Below are positions 1-8,789 of a DNA stretch of 30,616 nt, in pieces (within the stretch, counting starts at the first letter, position 1; every line of letters begins with the position of its first letter). The position numbers and the translations under genes were made by a program. The notes under the pieces were generated by a model, which saw only the letters and a program-made list of their open reading frames with translations, made no database searches and had not been told where the DNA came from. The stretch covers positions 1-30,616 of the forward strand of contig JBFWQQ010000011.1 in the NCBI GenBank assembly GCA_050249355.1, in the 5' to 3' direction. This stretch comes from CAZAQK01 sp050249355 (lineage in GTDB: Bacteria > Pseudomonadota > Alphaproteobacteria > Rickettsiales > SXRF01).

Positions 1-481
1 GCACAATAAGGTTGTGCGCCAGTTCATGCCCCATGACAGCGGCGATCTCATAATCACCGTCAAGGAAACGCAGCATGCCAGAATAAAATACGATCTTCTT
101 GCCATCGGCATACGCATTAAGCTTGTCGTCATATTCTATGTCGAAATGATAATAACAGCTACTGCCCTGTGCCGGCAGGCCAAGCCCACGGCATATTTCC
201 GCCCCCGCCTGTTCTATGCGTTCTGCGATACGCTCGTACTGGCTGCGCATGCCTTTTTTACTTTTCCATGTTTTCTGGGTTCCGCCTTGCGCCGCGATTT
301 CATCCACCAGCTGCTGCTGTGCGATTTCTTCAGCCCGCACCTCATCTTCGGTGAGTTCGGGCCTGCTGGTGGTGGGTTTTTCGCAAGCACCCAGCAGGAT
401 GAAAGATGAACAGATACAGGATGAAAGTATACGGCGTGCCGTACTTTTCCAATTCTCATTCATCCAATAATCCGCCATCAT
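1..481 (-). CDS. M48-family lipoprotein metallopeptidase, C-terminus beyond window
   Basis: An open minus-strand frame runs from about 481 off the left edge, giving roughly 160 codons. The N-terminus has a hydrophobic stretch ending in a lipobox (LLGAC, Cys 33 counted from the first ATG), so the product is probably a lipoprotein exported to the envelope. A charged, helical region follows. Near the window edge is the zinc-binding motif HELAH (14-28), preceded by the segment LNAYADGKKIVFYSGML that is typical of M48 peptidases (the HtpX/BepA/LoiP group cleave misfolded envelope proteins). Two ATGs lie at 481 and 478, and a third at 463 (codon 7) would give a more typical signal peptide, so the start is uncertain. 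It begins right after the sdhA stop codon and is probably co-transcribed with sdhCDA. The third zinc ligand and C-terminal domain lie outside the window, so the subfamily cannot be named. Confidence 0.85.
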   Translation of the reverse strand, partial: MMADYWMNENWKSTARRILSSCICSSFILLGACEKPTTSRPELTEDEVRAEEIAQQQLVDEIAAQGGTQKTWKSKKGMRSQYERIAERIEQAGAEICRGLGLPAQGSSCYYHFDIEYDDKLNAYADGKKIVFYSGMLRFLDGDYEIAAVMGHELAHNLIV

Positions 482-483
482 AC

Positions 484-2264
<1,781 letters not shown>

Positions 2265-2265
<1 letters not shown>

Positions 2266-2678
2266 CAAAATCCCCCGGTGCTGATATCAAGAAAATGTAA
2301 TTTGAGAATGGCCAGTATGCTAAAGATGGTCATGGCGATACAGGCATATAGATTAGTAAGGAGCAGCAGGTATTTTGCAAACGACGTATGCACATAATCC
2401 TCAATCACCACCTGCAGGCCCAGCTTGGCATGGAAGGTAGCCATCGGCGCTAAAAACAACATCAGCACCGTATGGATAGGTGACGCAAACCATTCAGCCA
2501 CGCTAATGACCTCCGGTGACAGCAGGTTGCCAATGAGCGAACACATAAACCATGCGCCCAGCGGCACCATGGCCAGCGCGGTGACACGCTGCCACCACCA
2601 GTGCTCAACACCGTGATGCGCGGAGCCAAGGCCACGTACCTTACTGAGTCTGCTGCGAAGGTCGGAAGATGAAGCCAT
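2265..2678 (-). CDS. sdhD: Succinate dehydrogenase membrane anchor subunit
   Basis: This 137-residue protein is the second hydrophobic anchor of complex II, helping to bind heme b and ubiquinone. It has three predicted membrane segments: around residues 30-52 (RVTALAMVPLGAWFMCSLIG), 65-88 (HTVLMLFLAPMATFHAKLGL) and 103-127 (KYLLLLTNLYACIAMTIFSI). The phrase HAKLGLQVVIEDYVH matches the conserved SdhD region H-x(3)-G-x(2)-x-VIEDY; its His is the expected heme ligand. The gene starts three bases after sdhC, with an AAGGAT ribosome binding site overlapping the sdhC stop. It overlaps sdhA by one base. Confidence 0.94.
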
Positions 2679-2681
2679 AAT

Positions 2682-3062
2682 TTATCCTTGTAATACGAAT
2701 CCCCAGGTCAACCCGGTCATGATTGCGGCAAACAATATCACCGCCCAGCCGGATTTAGCCATGGTGGGCAGTTCGAAGCCCTTGCCGATATCCCAGAACA
2801 AATGGCGGATGCCATTACCGAAATGGAAGTAGAAGGCCGCCGTCCACCCCATCATGAACAGCTTGCCAACCGGTGATGACAGGCATTCATGCAGGTCGGC
2901 ATAGCGGTCAGGCCAGTAGGCAGCCGTACATAACCAGACGGTGAATAACACCAGCCCCAAATACAGGCCGACACCACTTATACGGTGTATTATCGAGGGC
3001 ACCCAGCTGATCAACGGGCGGTAGATAGTAAGGTGTGGCGAAGTGGGGCGTTCTAAAGACAT
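2682..3062 (-). CDS. sdhC: Succinate dehydrogenase cytochrome b556 subunit
   Basis: This 126-residue protein is the first membrane anchor of complex II. The N-terminus RPTSPHLTIYRP and the following IIHRISGVGLYLGL are hallmarks of the SdhC family. Three membrane helices are visible at about residues 23-47, 65-85 and 103-124. HFGNGIRHLFWD holds the conserved heme-ligand His and the GxRHLxxD signature. It is the first gene of the sdhCDA group. The start codon is unusual: on the coding strand six Ts directly precede the ATG, and there is no obvious Shine-Dalgarno in between, only the 3' arm of a hairpin (see 3062-3098). Confidence 0.95.
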   Translation of the reverse strand: MSLERPTSPHLTIYRPLISWVPSIIHRISGVGLYLGLVLFTVWLCTAAYWPDRYADLHECLSSPVGKLFMMGWTAAFYFHFGNGIRHLFWDIGKGFELPTMAKSGWAVILFAAIMTGLTWGFVLQG

Positions 3063-3141
3063 AAAAAAGACCGCAAGGCTGTTAGACTAACTTGCGGTTC
3101 TTTATAACGTTATGTGAAAAATAATCTATGGGAAAGTTTTC
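3030..3141 (-). repeat. sdhC leader repeat, copy A (intact)
   Basis: Copy A spans the sdhC leader and roughly the first 11 codons of sdhC. It aligns by eye, with small gaps, to copy B at 3785-3890 in the same orientation. Shared blocks on the minus strand, in order, are GAAAA-TTTCCC, a TATTTTTC-like block, AACGTTA, GTTAGNCTAACAG, C-T5-ATG and TAGAA. The homology extends into coding sequence. Confidence 0.6.
3062..3098 (-). promoter_or_regulatory. Terminator-like hairpin abutting the sdhC start codon
   Basis: On the coding strand an 8-bp stem (ACCGCAAG / CTTGCGGT) with a 13-nt loop is followed by C and six Ts that run straight into the sdhC ATG. This has the form of an intrinsic terminator or attenuator but sits exactly where a ribosome binding site belongs. 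The loop holds the 11-base palindrome GTTAGTCTAAC, which recurs in the related copy at about 3841-3851. A role in attenuation, translational control or protein binding is inferred, not shown. Confidence 0.5.
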
Positions 3142-3168
3142 ATGCGCGGATGTAATGAGATAACTGAT

Positions 3169-3196
3169 AAAAAAGCCCACTGTTTCTGGGGAGCTT
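3169..3196 (-). terminator. Probable intrinsic terminator after the small secreted-protein gene
   Basis: On the minus strand AAGCTCCC pairs with the downstream GTGGGCTT, with one G-U pair and an unpaired closing position, and is followed by six Ts. It lies about 30 bases past the stop of the gene at 3227-3601 and would separate that gene from sdhC. Confidence 0.55.
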
Positions 3197-3226
3197 CAGC
3201 TACTCTGTGCAACCAGGATTAATATA

Positions 3227-3601
3227 TTAGTATTTACTTCCTAATAGCCTTGATGTTTTTTTATTTAATATCCCAGGACATTCCACCCGTGTTTTTGTTA
3301 TAGTTCCATCTCCAACCGACCAGGCAATGTGGTCTGCGGAACTTGTAGTAAGGTCAGCCAAAAACTGCTCATACGCCACAGGGCCCATCGAGGCAATATA
3401 CTCTATAACACCCTCATAACAAACTTTATCGAACTCACATGTAACATAACTGCATACACGGGTTCCACTCGAAAGATCATGCTCAATATGTGCTTGAAAT
3501 AATGCAGTGTTACAATCACACGCCGCATACGCAGGAGAAATCGCACCCCATGTACCCAACACTGTAAGGGCAGCCAGAGTAAATGAAATATATTTTGTCA
3601 T
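3227..3601 (-). CDS. Small secreted Cys-containing protein of unknown function
   Basis: This 124-residue product has a clear Sec signal peptide: MTKYISF, then the hydrophobic TLAALTVLGTWGAIS, with likely cleavage after AYA. The mature part begins with CDCN and holds six cysteines in total (CDC, CSY, TCE, VCYEG, ECPG), which could form disulfides in the periplasm. No family was recognised. A good ribosome binding site (AGAGGAT) precedes the ATG at 3601. The gene and its flanks are AT-rich relative to the neighbours and lie between two copies of the sdhC leader, which suggests recent insertion. It appears to be monocistronic, with its own terminator at 3169-3196. Confidence 0.75.
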   Translation of the reverse strand: MTKYISFTLAALTVLGTWGAISPAYAACDCNTALFQAHIEHDLSSGTRVCSYVTCEFDKVCYEGVIEYIASMGPVAYEQFLADLTTSSADHIAWSVGDGTITKTRVECPGILNKKTSRLLGSKY

Positions 3602-3665
3602 AGTATCCTCTTATGGTTCGGTGCATATAAATTTTAACTGCACGCCCTAGAGCTTAAGGATACTA
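3601..3665. repeat. Inverted repeat in the upstream region of the small secreted-protein gene
   Basis: TAGTATCCT at 3601-3609 and its exact reverse complement AGGATACTA at 3657-3665 flank a segment of 47 bases. The proximal arm overlaps the ribosome binding site and the A of the start codon of the gene at 3227-3601. It could fold in mRNA and mask the ribosome binding site, or be an operator. Function is unknown. The rest of 3666-3784 is AT-rich with no gene visible. Confidence 0.4.
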
Positions 3666-3760
3666 AAACTATGTTACAGCCGTGCGGCAGTTATGTTACA
3701 AATTAATGAAAAATCGATTGGGGATAAGGATTTTAAATATATATATCAATATATTATAAA

Positions 3761-3817
3761 TTATCGGTACGCATTACATCCAAATATTAGTGGTGATGCA
3801 GGACATTCTACAGGCAT
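3761..3817 (-). pseudogene. Remnant of a second sdhC start (19-codon frame)
   Basis: Directly after the T-run of leader copy B is an ATG at 3817 that opens MPVECPASPLIFGCNAYR and then a stop. The first nine residues match the sdhC start (MSLERPTSP) at M, E, P, S and P, and the DNA aligns without gaps over these codons before similarity fades. The simplest reading is a decayed fragment of a duplicated sdhC start. A leader peptide of an attenuator is the alternative. Confidence 0.45.
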
Positions 3818-3890
3818 AAAAAGTGCAGCCTGTTAGGCTAACATGCATATCTTGTAACGTTCTGGAAAAATATCACGGGAAATTTTCTAA
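3785..3890 (-). repeat. sdhC leader repeat, copy B (diverged)
   Basis: Copy B matches copy A (3030-3141) in order and orientation, starting within ten bases of the pfkB-type kinase stop. The GTTAGCCTAAC palindrome, the AACGTTA block and the T5-ATG junction are retained. The stem arms have changed in sequence yet can still pair (TGCA with TGCA, AGCC with GGCT), so either the fold has been preserved or the pairing is coincidental. Confidence 0.6.
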
Positions 3891-3896
3891 CCGTCT

Positions 3897-5087
3897 TTAT
3901 CCTCTTAGAATGACAGGTTGCTCTCCCTGCACTGCCCCATACAGATAAGGCAGGACGTCCTTAAGTGTTTTTTGCGGATCGGGCAAACGTGAATCATCCT
4001 CTTTGAGTTTTTCTCTTGCCAGCGTAACCCCTATCCGGGCACTTTGCTCAGCATCCAGCCCGTTTAGATACCCGTACAGGAACCCGGAAAACGCTGTATC
4101 GCCCACACCGGTCTTGTTCCTGATCTGCTCATCCGGCATTTTGTTGACATGGATCTCTTCGATCTTATCTCTGGTTACCACCCATGCGCTATTGCTGCCA
4201 TCGGTGATGAACGCGCGTTGTTTGTCTTTACGAATCATTTTATCTTCGTCCTCAAAGTGCCTGTTGAAGGCATCCCGGAGCTTTTGCAGTGCCTGCATTC
4301 TTTGGCCGGGCGACAGTTCCGCTGCATTACCCTTTTTGCCAAGCAGACCTGCTGTACGACACAATTCGTCCATATTGCCGAGCACCACGTTCGCGCTGGG
4401 GATAAGGAACTGGAAAAAATCCTGCTGATCGACACCAAATTCTGCCTTGGTCGGCAATGCCAGCCACAGTTCCTTTTGCAGATCCCAGCGATATTTCATC
4501 AGGCGGTTGGAAAACTCCGGGTCGAATTTCTGCCATAAAGAACCTTGCATGAACACGGCATCGGTATTCTTTACCAGCTGTTCATCGGCGGTTTCCGGCT
4601 TGATGATCTCATGCACGTTCCCTGGATAGGTAGCATTGTGTTTATCCCTTTCCCCTCTTTCATCCTCAGACAATAGCGCATAGGTAACTGCGCCGTGCAA
4701 CTGAAGCCCATCCGGTATTGGCGGGCGGATCATATTGATATTCGCATCCCGCATCTCATAGTCGATGGCTTCGGATATTGGCCCATTCCCAACACGGCCT
4801 ATGAAACTGACCTCTACACCATCCCCCATCAACCGGGACAGTGTGGTCACCACGTTGGCAGACGATCCGCCCGGCGCCGTGAACAGCCCGCCCCGCATCA
4901 TCAGCGGAGTCATTTCTTTATAGCGTTCATAATCCAGCAGGGTCTTTCCGCCAGGCTCCATCCCGTGTCGCTTGGCATATTCATTCAGCTTCGGGTTCTT
5001 TTTCAGCTCTTTGCTGATGTCTGTAATCAGCAGGTCGGATGTAAGGATACGGAATGGCTTTTTGTGATGGCCGTTAGCGGAGGGCAT
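3897..5087 (-). CDS. PfkB-family sugar/nucleoside kinase
   Basis: This 396-residue protein belongs to the ribokinase/PfkB family, which phosphorylates sugars or nucleosides with ATP. The N-terminal family motif appears as GGSSANVVTTLSRLMG (about 73-88) followed by FIGRVGNG. The C-terminal signature is NKTGVGDTAFSGFLYGYLNG, with the anion hole GVGD and catalytic Asp 330. Adenosine-kinase-like members are common in alphaproteobacteria, but the substrate cannot be fixed from sequence. At 396 residues it is longer than ribokinase (about 310), with an extra N-terminal segment and an insert near residues 250-290. It lies downstream of ftsE and upstream of leader copy B. A palindrome sits about 40 bases before the ATG. 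Confidence 0.88.
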   Translation of the reverse strand: MPSANGHHKKPFRILTSDLLITDISKELKKNPKLNEYAKRHGMEPGGKTLLDYERYKEMTPLMMRGGLFTAPGGSSANVVTTLSRLMGDGVEVSFIGRVGNGPISEAIDYEMRDANINMIRPPIPDGLQLHGAVTYALLSEDERGERDKHNATYPGNVHEIIKPETADEQLVKNTDAVFMQGSLWQKFDPEFSNRLMKYRWDLQKELWLALPTKAEFGVDQQDFFQFLIPSANVVLGNMDELCRTAGLLGKKGNAAELSPGQRMQALQKLRDAFNRHFEDEDKMIRKDKQRAFITDGSNSAWVVTRDKIEEIHVNKMPDEQIRNKTGVGDTAFSGFLYGYLNGLDAEQSARIGVTLAREKLKEDDSRLPDPQKTLKDVLPYLYGAVQGEQPVILRG

Positions 5088-5123
5088 AGTTATTCTTTAA
5101 ATTATTATCTGGTTAGCTATCAT

Positions 5124-5134
5124 GTCATTATGAC
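5124..5134. promoter_or_regulatory. Palindrome upstream of the PfkB-type kinase gene
   Basis: GTCATTATGAC is a perfect 5+1+5 palindrome about 40 bases before the kinase ATG (5087) and just past the end of ftsE. It sits inside a wider CTGGT/ACCAG inverted repeat. It is a candidate operator for the kinase or a weak ftsE terminator. No known regulator consensus was recognised. Confidence 0.3.
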
Positions 5135-5166
5135 ACTACACCAGTTAAGCCATTATTATTATTACG

Positions 5167-5823
5167 TTATGATGAAGTTAATTTTCCGCCCTTCAGCCGC
5201 AGGGTGGGATAGCTGAACTGGGAGATAAGATGGGCATCGTGGGTGGCAAACAGCACGGTGGTGCCTTGTTTATTAAGCTGCTCAAACAGATACATAAATT
5301 TAAGGGCCAGCTCGGCATCTAGGTTACCGGTCGGCTCGTCAGCCAGTAATATTTCCGGCCCGGTAATAACCGCACGGGCGATTGCCGCCCGCTGTTTCTG
5401 GCCGCCGGACAGGGTTCTGGGATAGGCATCGTAATATTCCGGTATCTCCATCCATTCGAGCAGCTCTTTTACCTTGTCGCGGATCTGTTTAGGCGATTCC
5501 CCGGCCACCTTGAGCGGCAGGCCGACATTCTGGCCAATGGTCAGGTGTGAAAGCAGGCGGTAATCCTGCAGCACGATGCCGATACGGCGGCGCAGTAATG
5601 GCAGCTGCTCGCGCGGCAGGTTGGTCACATCGTCATCGAACATATATAAATGGCCATGCGTGGCGCGGCGCTGCAACCACAGGAGCGAGAGCAATGTGCT
5701 TTTGCCGGTGCCACTGGGGCCGGTAAGAAAATGGAACGAGCCGGGCCGGAGTTCCAGCGATATATCATGCAGAATCTCTTCGCCGGGAATATATTCCATT
5801 CCCACATGTTCAAGCTTGATCAT
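5167..5823 (-). CDS. ftsE: Cell division ATP-binding protein FtsE
   Basis: This 218-residue ABC ATPase normally pairs with the membrane protein FtsX to control peptidoglycan hydrolases at the division site. Walker A is GPSGTGKST (Lys 41), the Q-loop is VLQDYRLL, the signature LSGGQKQRAAIARA begins at about 138, Walker B ILLADEPTGNLD has Glu 163, and the switch His lies in LFATHDAHL. The N-terminal IKLEHVGMEY and the overall length fit FtsE better than other small ABC ATPases such as LolD. The expected ftsX does not follow: the next gene is the PfkB-type kinase. The gene is divergent from the zinc-ribbon gene at 5903, a neighbour seen beside ftsE in other alphaproteobacteria. Confidence 0.92.
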   Translation of the reverse strand: MIKLEHVGMEYIPGEEILHDISLELRPGSFHFLTGPSGTGKSTLLSLLWLQRRATHGHLYMFDDDVTNLPREQLPLLRRRIGIVLQDYRLLSHLTIGQNVGLPLKVAGESPKQIRDKVKELLEWMEIPEYYDAYPRTLSGGQKQRAAIARAVITGPEILLADEPTGNLDAELALKFMYLFEQLNKQGTTVLFATHDAHLISQFSYPTLRLKGGKLTSS

Positions 5824-5902
5824 AATTTTTTTCTTTTTTGTCGCATAAATCTAGATATGCTACAGGCACCGGAAAAATACAACCATATCATGAAAGGACT
5901 TC

Positions 5903-6550
5903 ATGATCTTGCAATGCCCGGAATGTAAAACCCGTTACGCTGTGCCTGATACCGCCATCGGTAGCAAGGGCCGCACCGTGCGTTGCGCCAAGTGCAAACA
6001 CACATGGCAGGCCGCCGGTGTAGATAAAACCGAGCAGGAACTCGAAGACCTGGCAAGAGCCATGGACGAGGTGAATAAAAAACCCAAACCCATTCCCAAA
6101 GGTTCAAACGTTCCGGCAAAAAAATACCAGAAAGCCCCGATCTCCCTGATCGCTACTGCGCTGGGCATGGCATCGGTGGCAATCACACTGCTGCTCATCA
6201 TGACCTACCCGGCACTGATAGGAAGCCCGCCATCCACCGATTTTGCCATGACCGATGTACAGCTGCAGAAAAGCGAAGCAGAGACTGAAAACCCGGTTTA
6301 TGTCATATCAGGCAATATCAAAAACACATCCGATGACGAACATAGCGTTCCAACCCTGCGGGTGACGCTGGTGGATTCCGAGGGTTCTGCTTTGCAATAC
6401 TGGGATTTCACCGAGGCAGGAAAGGTACTCAAAGGCAAGGAATCCCTTCCCTTTACCACTGGCGAAATCGAGGTGTTATTCAGCCTCGCACACCGTTTCG
6501 TGGTAGAGCTGGGAAGCCCGCTGGAACTCTCATTGCGGAAAAAACCGTGA
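5903..6550 (+). CDS. MJ0042-type zinc-ribbon membrane protein
   Basis: The 215-residue protein starts with a short zinc ribbon, MILQCPECKTRYAVP then VRCAKCKHTW, with ligands Cys 5, 8, 28 and 31, matching the MJ0042 zinc-finger family. A charged linker leads to one membrane helix (about residues 79-100, LIATALGMASVAITLLLIM). The C-terminal part (about 120-215) looks like the DUF3426/FxLYD-type beta domain seen in such proteins (YVISGNIKNTSDDEHSVPTL). The likely topology is a cytoplasmic ribbon and an extracytoplasmic C-domain. The function is unknown. A ribosome binding site (AAAGGA) precedes the ATG. The stop overlaps the hpt GTG start by four bases. Confidence 0.85.
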   Translation: MILQCPECKTRYAVPDTAIGSKGRTVRCAKCKHTWQAAGVDKTEQELEDLARAMDEVNKKPKPIPKGSNVPAKKYQKAPISLIATALGMASVAITLLLIMTYPALIGSPPSTDFAMTDVQLQKSEAETENPVYVISGNIKNTSDDEHSVPTLRVTLVDSEGSALQYWDFTEAGKVLKGKESLPFTTGEIEVLFSLAHRFVVELGSPLELSLRKKP

Positions 6551-7098
6551 CCGCTATTCCCGTGCCTCCGGCAGACCTGCGCGACATTAAAACGCTGATA
6601 CCAGCAACAGATATCGCGTTGCGTGTGCGCACACTGGCCAAACAGATCGCGGCCGATTTCCCGGATGACCTGATGATCGTATCGCTGCTGCGCGGCAGTT
6701 TCGTGTTCACGTCCGACCTGATCCGCGCGCTGCACCATGCCGGTTGCCGCCCGCAGGTAAGCTTCATGACGCTGGGCAGCTACGGGAGCGGCACCGAATC
6801 CAGCGGCACCGTGCAGCTGATGCGCGACCTGATCGAATCGGTGGAAGGCCGCCATGTGCTGATCGTTGATGATATATTAGAATCCGGCCGCACGCTGCAT
6901 TTTACGCGCGAACTGATGCTGGAGCGTAAAGCCCATTCGGTGCGCATCGCCGTGCTGCTGGAAAAGCCCGGCAAGCGCAAGCGCGATGTAAACGCAGATT
7001 ATATAGGTTTCAAGGTGGAAGACAAATTTGTGGTTGGTTATGGGCTGGACTATGCCAATTTCTACCGCGAACTGCCATTTATTGGTTATATCCCGTGA
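6547..7098 (+). CDS. hpt: Hypoxanthine phosphoribosyltransferase
   Basis: This 183-residue type I phosphoribosyltransferase salvages hypoxanthine or guanine with PRPP to give IMP or GMP. The PRPP loop is VLIVDDILESGRTL (about 104-117), with the adjacent acidic pair. The loop-I region LRGSFVF (48-54), the flexible-loop region GSYGSGTESSG, and C-terminal DYIGFKVEDKFVVGYGLDY are typical of bacterial Hpt, so it is more specific than a generic PRTase. The GTG start lies inside the preceding stop (GTGA), indicating coupled translation with the zinc-ribbon gene. Confidence 0.92.
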   Translation: MTAIPVPPADLRDIKTLIPATDIALRVRTLAKQIAADFPDDLMIVSLLRGSFVFTSDLIRALHHAGCRPQVSFMTLGSYGSGTESSGTVQLMRDLIESVEGRHVLIVDDILESGRTLHFTRELMLERKAHSVRIAVLLEKPGKRKRDVNADYIGFKVEDKFVVGYGLDYANFYRELPFIGYIP

Positions 7099-7122
7099 TA
7101 GACTGCTTGCGCAGCGGGTGAA

Positions 7123-7239
7123 GCGCTCTGAAGGCTCGGTCGGCCTACTGGCCTTACTTTTTAGTTAGTCGAGCGCAGTAGCACGAGTCAGCCTTGAGCG
7201 GCGCTCCATCGCGAGGTCAGCAGACCGAGCGGGGAGCAA
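7123..7239 (+). repeat. Dispersed intergenic palindromic element, copy 1
   Basis: This non-coding element lies between the converging hpt and sugar-transferase genes and is related in reverse orientation to 26777-26890. Shared blocks are CTGAAGGC, GGTCGGCCT, the small hairpin GGCC-N4-GGCC (7142-7153), TTAGTCGAGCGCAG, GAGTCAGCCTTGAGCG and GTCAGCAGAC. Here the ends GCTCGGTC (7134-7141) and GACCGAGC (7223-7230) are perfect reverse complements, so the whole segment can fold into one long stem. It may act as a two-way terminator or be a miniature mobile element. Confidence 0.75.
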
Positions 7240-7244
7240 TAAAG

Positions 7245-8789
7245 TCAATACGCACCCTTACCGGAAATCAACACCAGCGGTGTCTTGAACATTATGATGA
7301 TGTCGTGCCACAGCGACCAGTTACGCACGTACCAGCTATCCCAGTATACGCGGCGCATAAAGCTGGTGTTGTTGCGGCCACTGACCTGCCACAGGCCGGT
7401 AAGCCCCGGACGCACCGACAGGTAGTGGCGCAGGCGGCGGCCAAAGTAATGGGTTTCTTCCGCCAGTATCGGACGCGGGCCGACGAGGCTCATATCGCCC
7501 ACCAGCACGTTCCATAGTTGCGGCAATTCGTCAATGCTCAACTTGCGGATGATGGCGGCGGTCTTGGTATTGATGCGCGGATCTTTCGGCAGCTTGCGGT
7601 ATTTCTCCCAGCGTGCTTTTATGAGCGGATCAGAGTCGATATATTCCTGCAGCAGGTGATCGGAATCCGGCTCCATCGAACGGAACTTCCAGCAATGGAA
7701 CATGCGGCCGCCTTTGCCCACGCGCTGCCCGCCGTAGAAAATGCTACCGCCCTGCCCTTCAATCTTCAGCATGGCAGCCACAAGTAATAACAAGGGCGCA
7801 AGCAGGACCAGCGCAAGCGCAGAGATCATTATGTCCATGAGTCGTTTGGCTACCCGCCCCACCGTAAGCTTGTTGCGGCCAGGGATACTCGCCGGAATCA
7901 TCATCACATCATGGCCGAAATAATAATGCGGCATGGTGCCATGGAACCCAGACAAAGCCAGCGACGGAACCAGCGCATAGTTTGCCTGCACCTTGTCGAG
8001 CGCGCGTATCAACTGGTCACGCACATCACCACGAAACGCATCCATGGAAATAATATAAAAGTTGTCTGGATGCTCGAGCACATAGGCAGCGCAATCGCTC
8101 ATGCCCACATGGATCAGTACATTACGGTCTTTGGGCGGGAGCGCCGTGCGGTCGAAATCCCGCCATTTGTCATCGCGCAGGAAAACGGTGTGTACATGGT
8201 AACCGGTGCACGGCTCATTGTGGAACGCCAGCATGAGGTCTGTGGCCATGTCATTGTCGGCCATGATAACGGTGGGCACTTTCCATTCTCGTACCTTTGA
8301 AGCCATATGAAAAACGGCAAAACGGAACGTAAGCAGCAAGCCGAATGCAAATACCCAGTTGCTGATGATCAGCATACGCGACGCCTGTGTCTTCATGGCG
8401 AAGCTGATAAAACCATCGACCAGGAACGCTACCAATACCAGCTTGGCGATGGATTGCACCTGGCTCCACCATGGCAGGCGGGCATCATAGGCATTCTTGT
8501 TGGCCATCGATACGATCAGGCCAAGGCACAAGGCAATATAGATATCTCCACGGCTGAGTACCGCCGGCCCCATGATATAGGACGGAATCCCGAATATGCT
8601 CTCTTGTACCCAGCGGGTCAGCCAGAAGGCTGAAAAGGCGGCGAACATCAGCGCCAGCACGTCAGCAACCAGCAGTGTCAGGCTCAGATGCGTTGGCACC
8701 ATCTGCAGCCGTGACTGCTTCGGTTCTTTCACAGGCTGCGTTATGCTCACCAGTGAATCGATTTTTGATTCGCGCTTGAGGCCCGACAT
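7245..8789 (-). CDS. Exopolysaccharide polyprenyl-phosphate sugar-1-phosphate transferase
   Basis: This 514-residue membrane enzyme of the WbaP/WcaJ (polyisoprenyl-phosphate hexose-1-phosphate transferase) family starts repeat-unit synthesis by moving a sugar phosphate onto undecaprenyl phosphate. Four N-terminal membrane helices (about residues 33-165) are followed by a cytoplasmic CoA-binding-like domain, a fifth hydrophobic segment (RLMDIMISALALVLLAPLLL) and the catalytic domain. That domain shows KFRSM, KLSIDELPQLWNVLVGDMSLVGPRP and RPGLTGLWQVSGR, all diagnostic. Length is normal for the full-length subclass. The sugar donor cannot be predicted. It begins inside the stop codon of the Wza-like gene upstream (TAATG overlap), so the two form an operon. 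Confidence 0.93.
   Translation of the reverse strand: MSGLKRESKIDSLVSITQPVKEPKQSRLQMVPTHLSLTLLVADVLALMFAAFSAFWLTRWVQESIFGIPSYIMGPAVLSRGDIYIALCLGLIVSMANKNAYDARLPWWSQVQSIAKLVLVAFLVDGFISFAMKTQASRMLIISNWVFAFGLLLTFRFAVFHMASKVREWKVPTVIMADNDMATDLMLAFHNEPCTGYHVHTVFLRDDKWRDFDRTALPPKDRNVLIHVGMSDCAAYVLEHPDNFYIISMDAFRGDVRDQLIRALDKVQANYALVPSLALSGFHGTMPHYYFGHDVMMIPASIPGRNKLTVGRVAKRLMDIMISALALVLLAPLLLLVAAMLKIEGQGGSIFYGGQRVGKGGRMFHCWKFRSMEPDSDHLLQEYIDSDPLIKARWEKYRKLPKDPRINTKTAAIIRKLSIDELPQLWNVLVGDMSLVGPRPILAEETHYFGRRLRHYLSVRPGLTGLWQVSGRNNTSFMRRVYWDSWYVRNWSLWHDIIIMFKTPLVLISGKGAY

Noticed and set aside
3661..3784. Gene in the AT-rich gap between the small secreted-protein gene and leader copy B
   Set aside because: Reading frames are short and interrupted; only the inverted repeat and the sdhC-like remnant could be supported.
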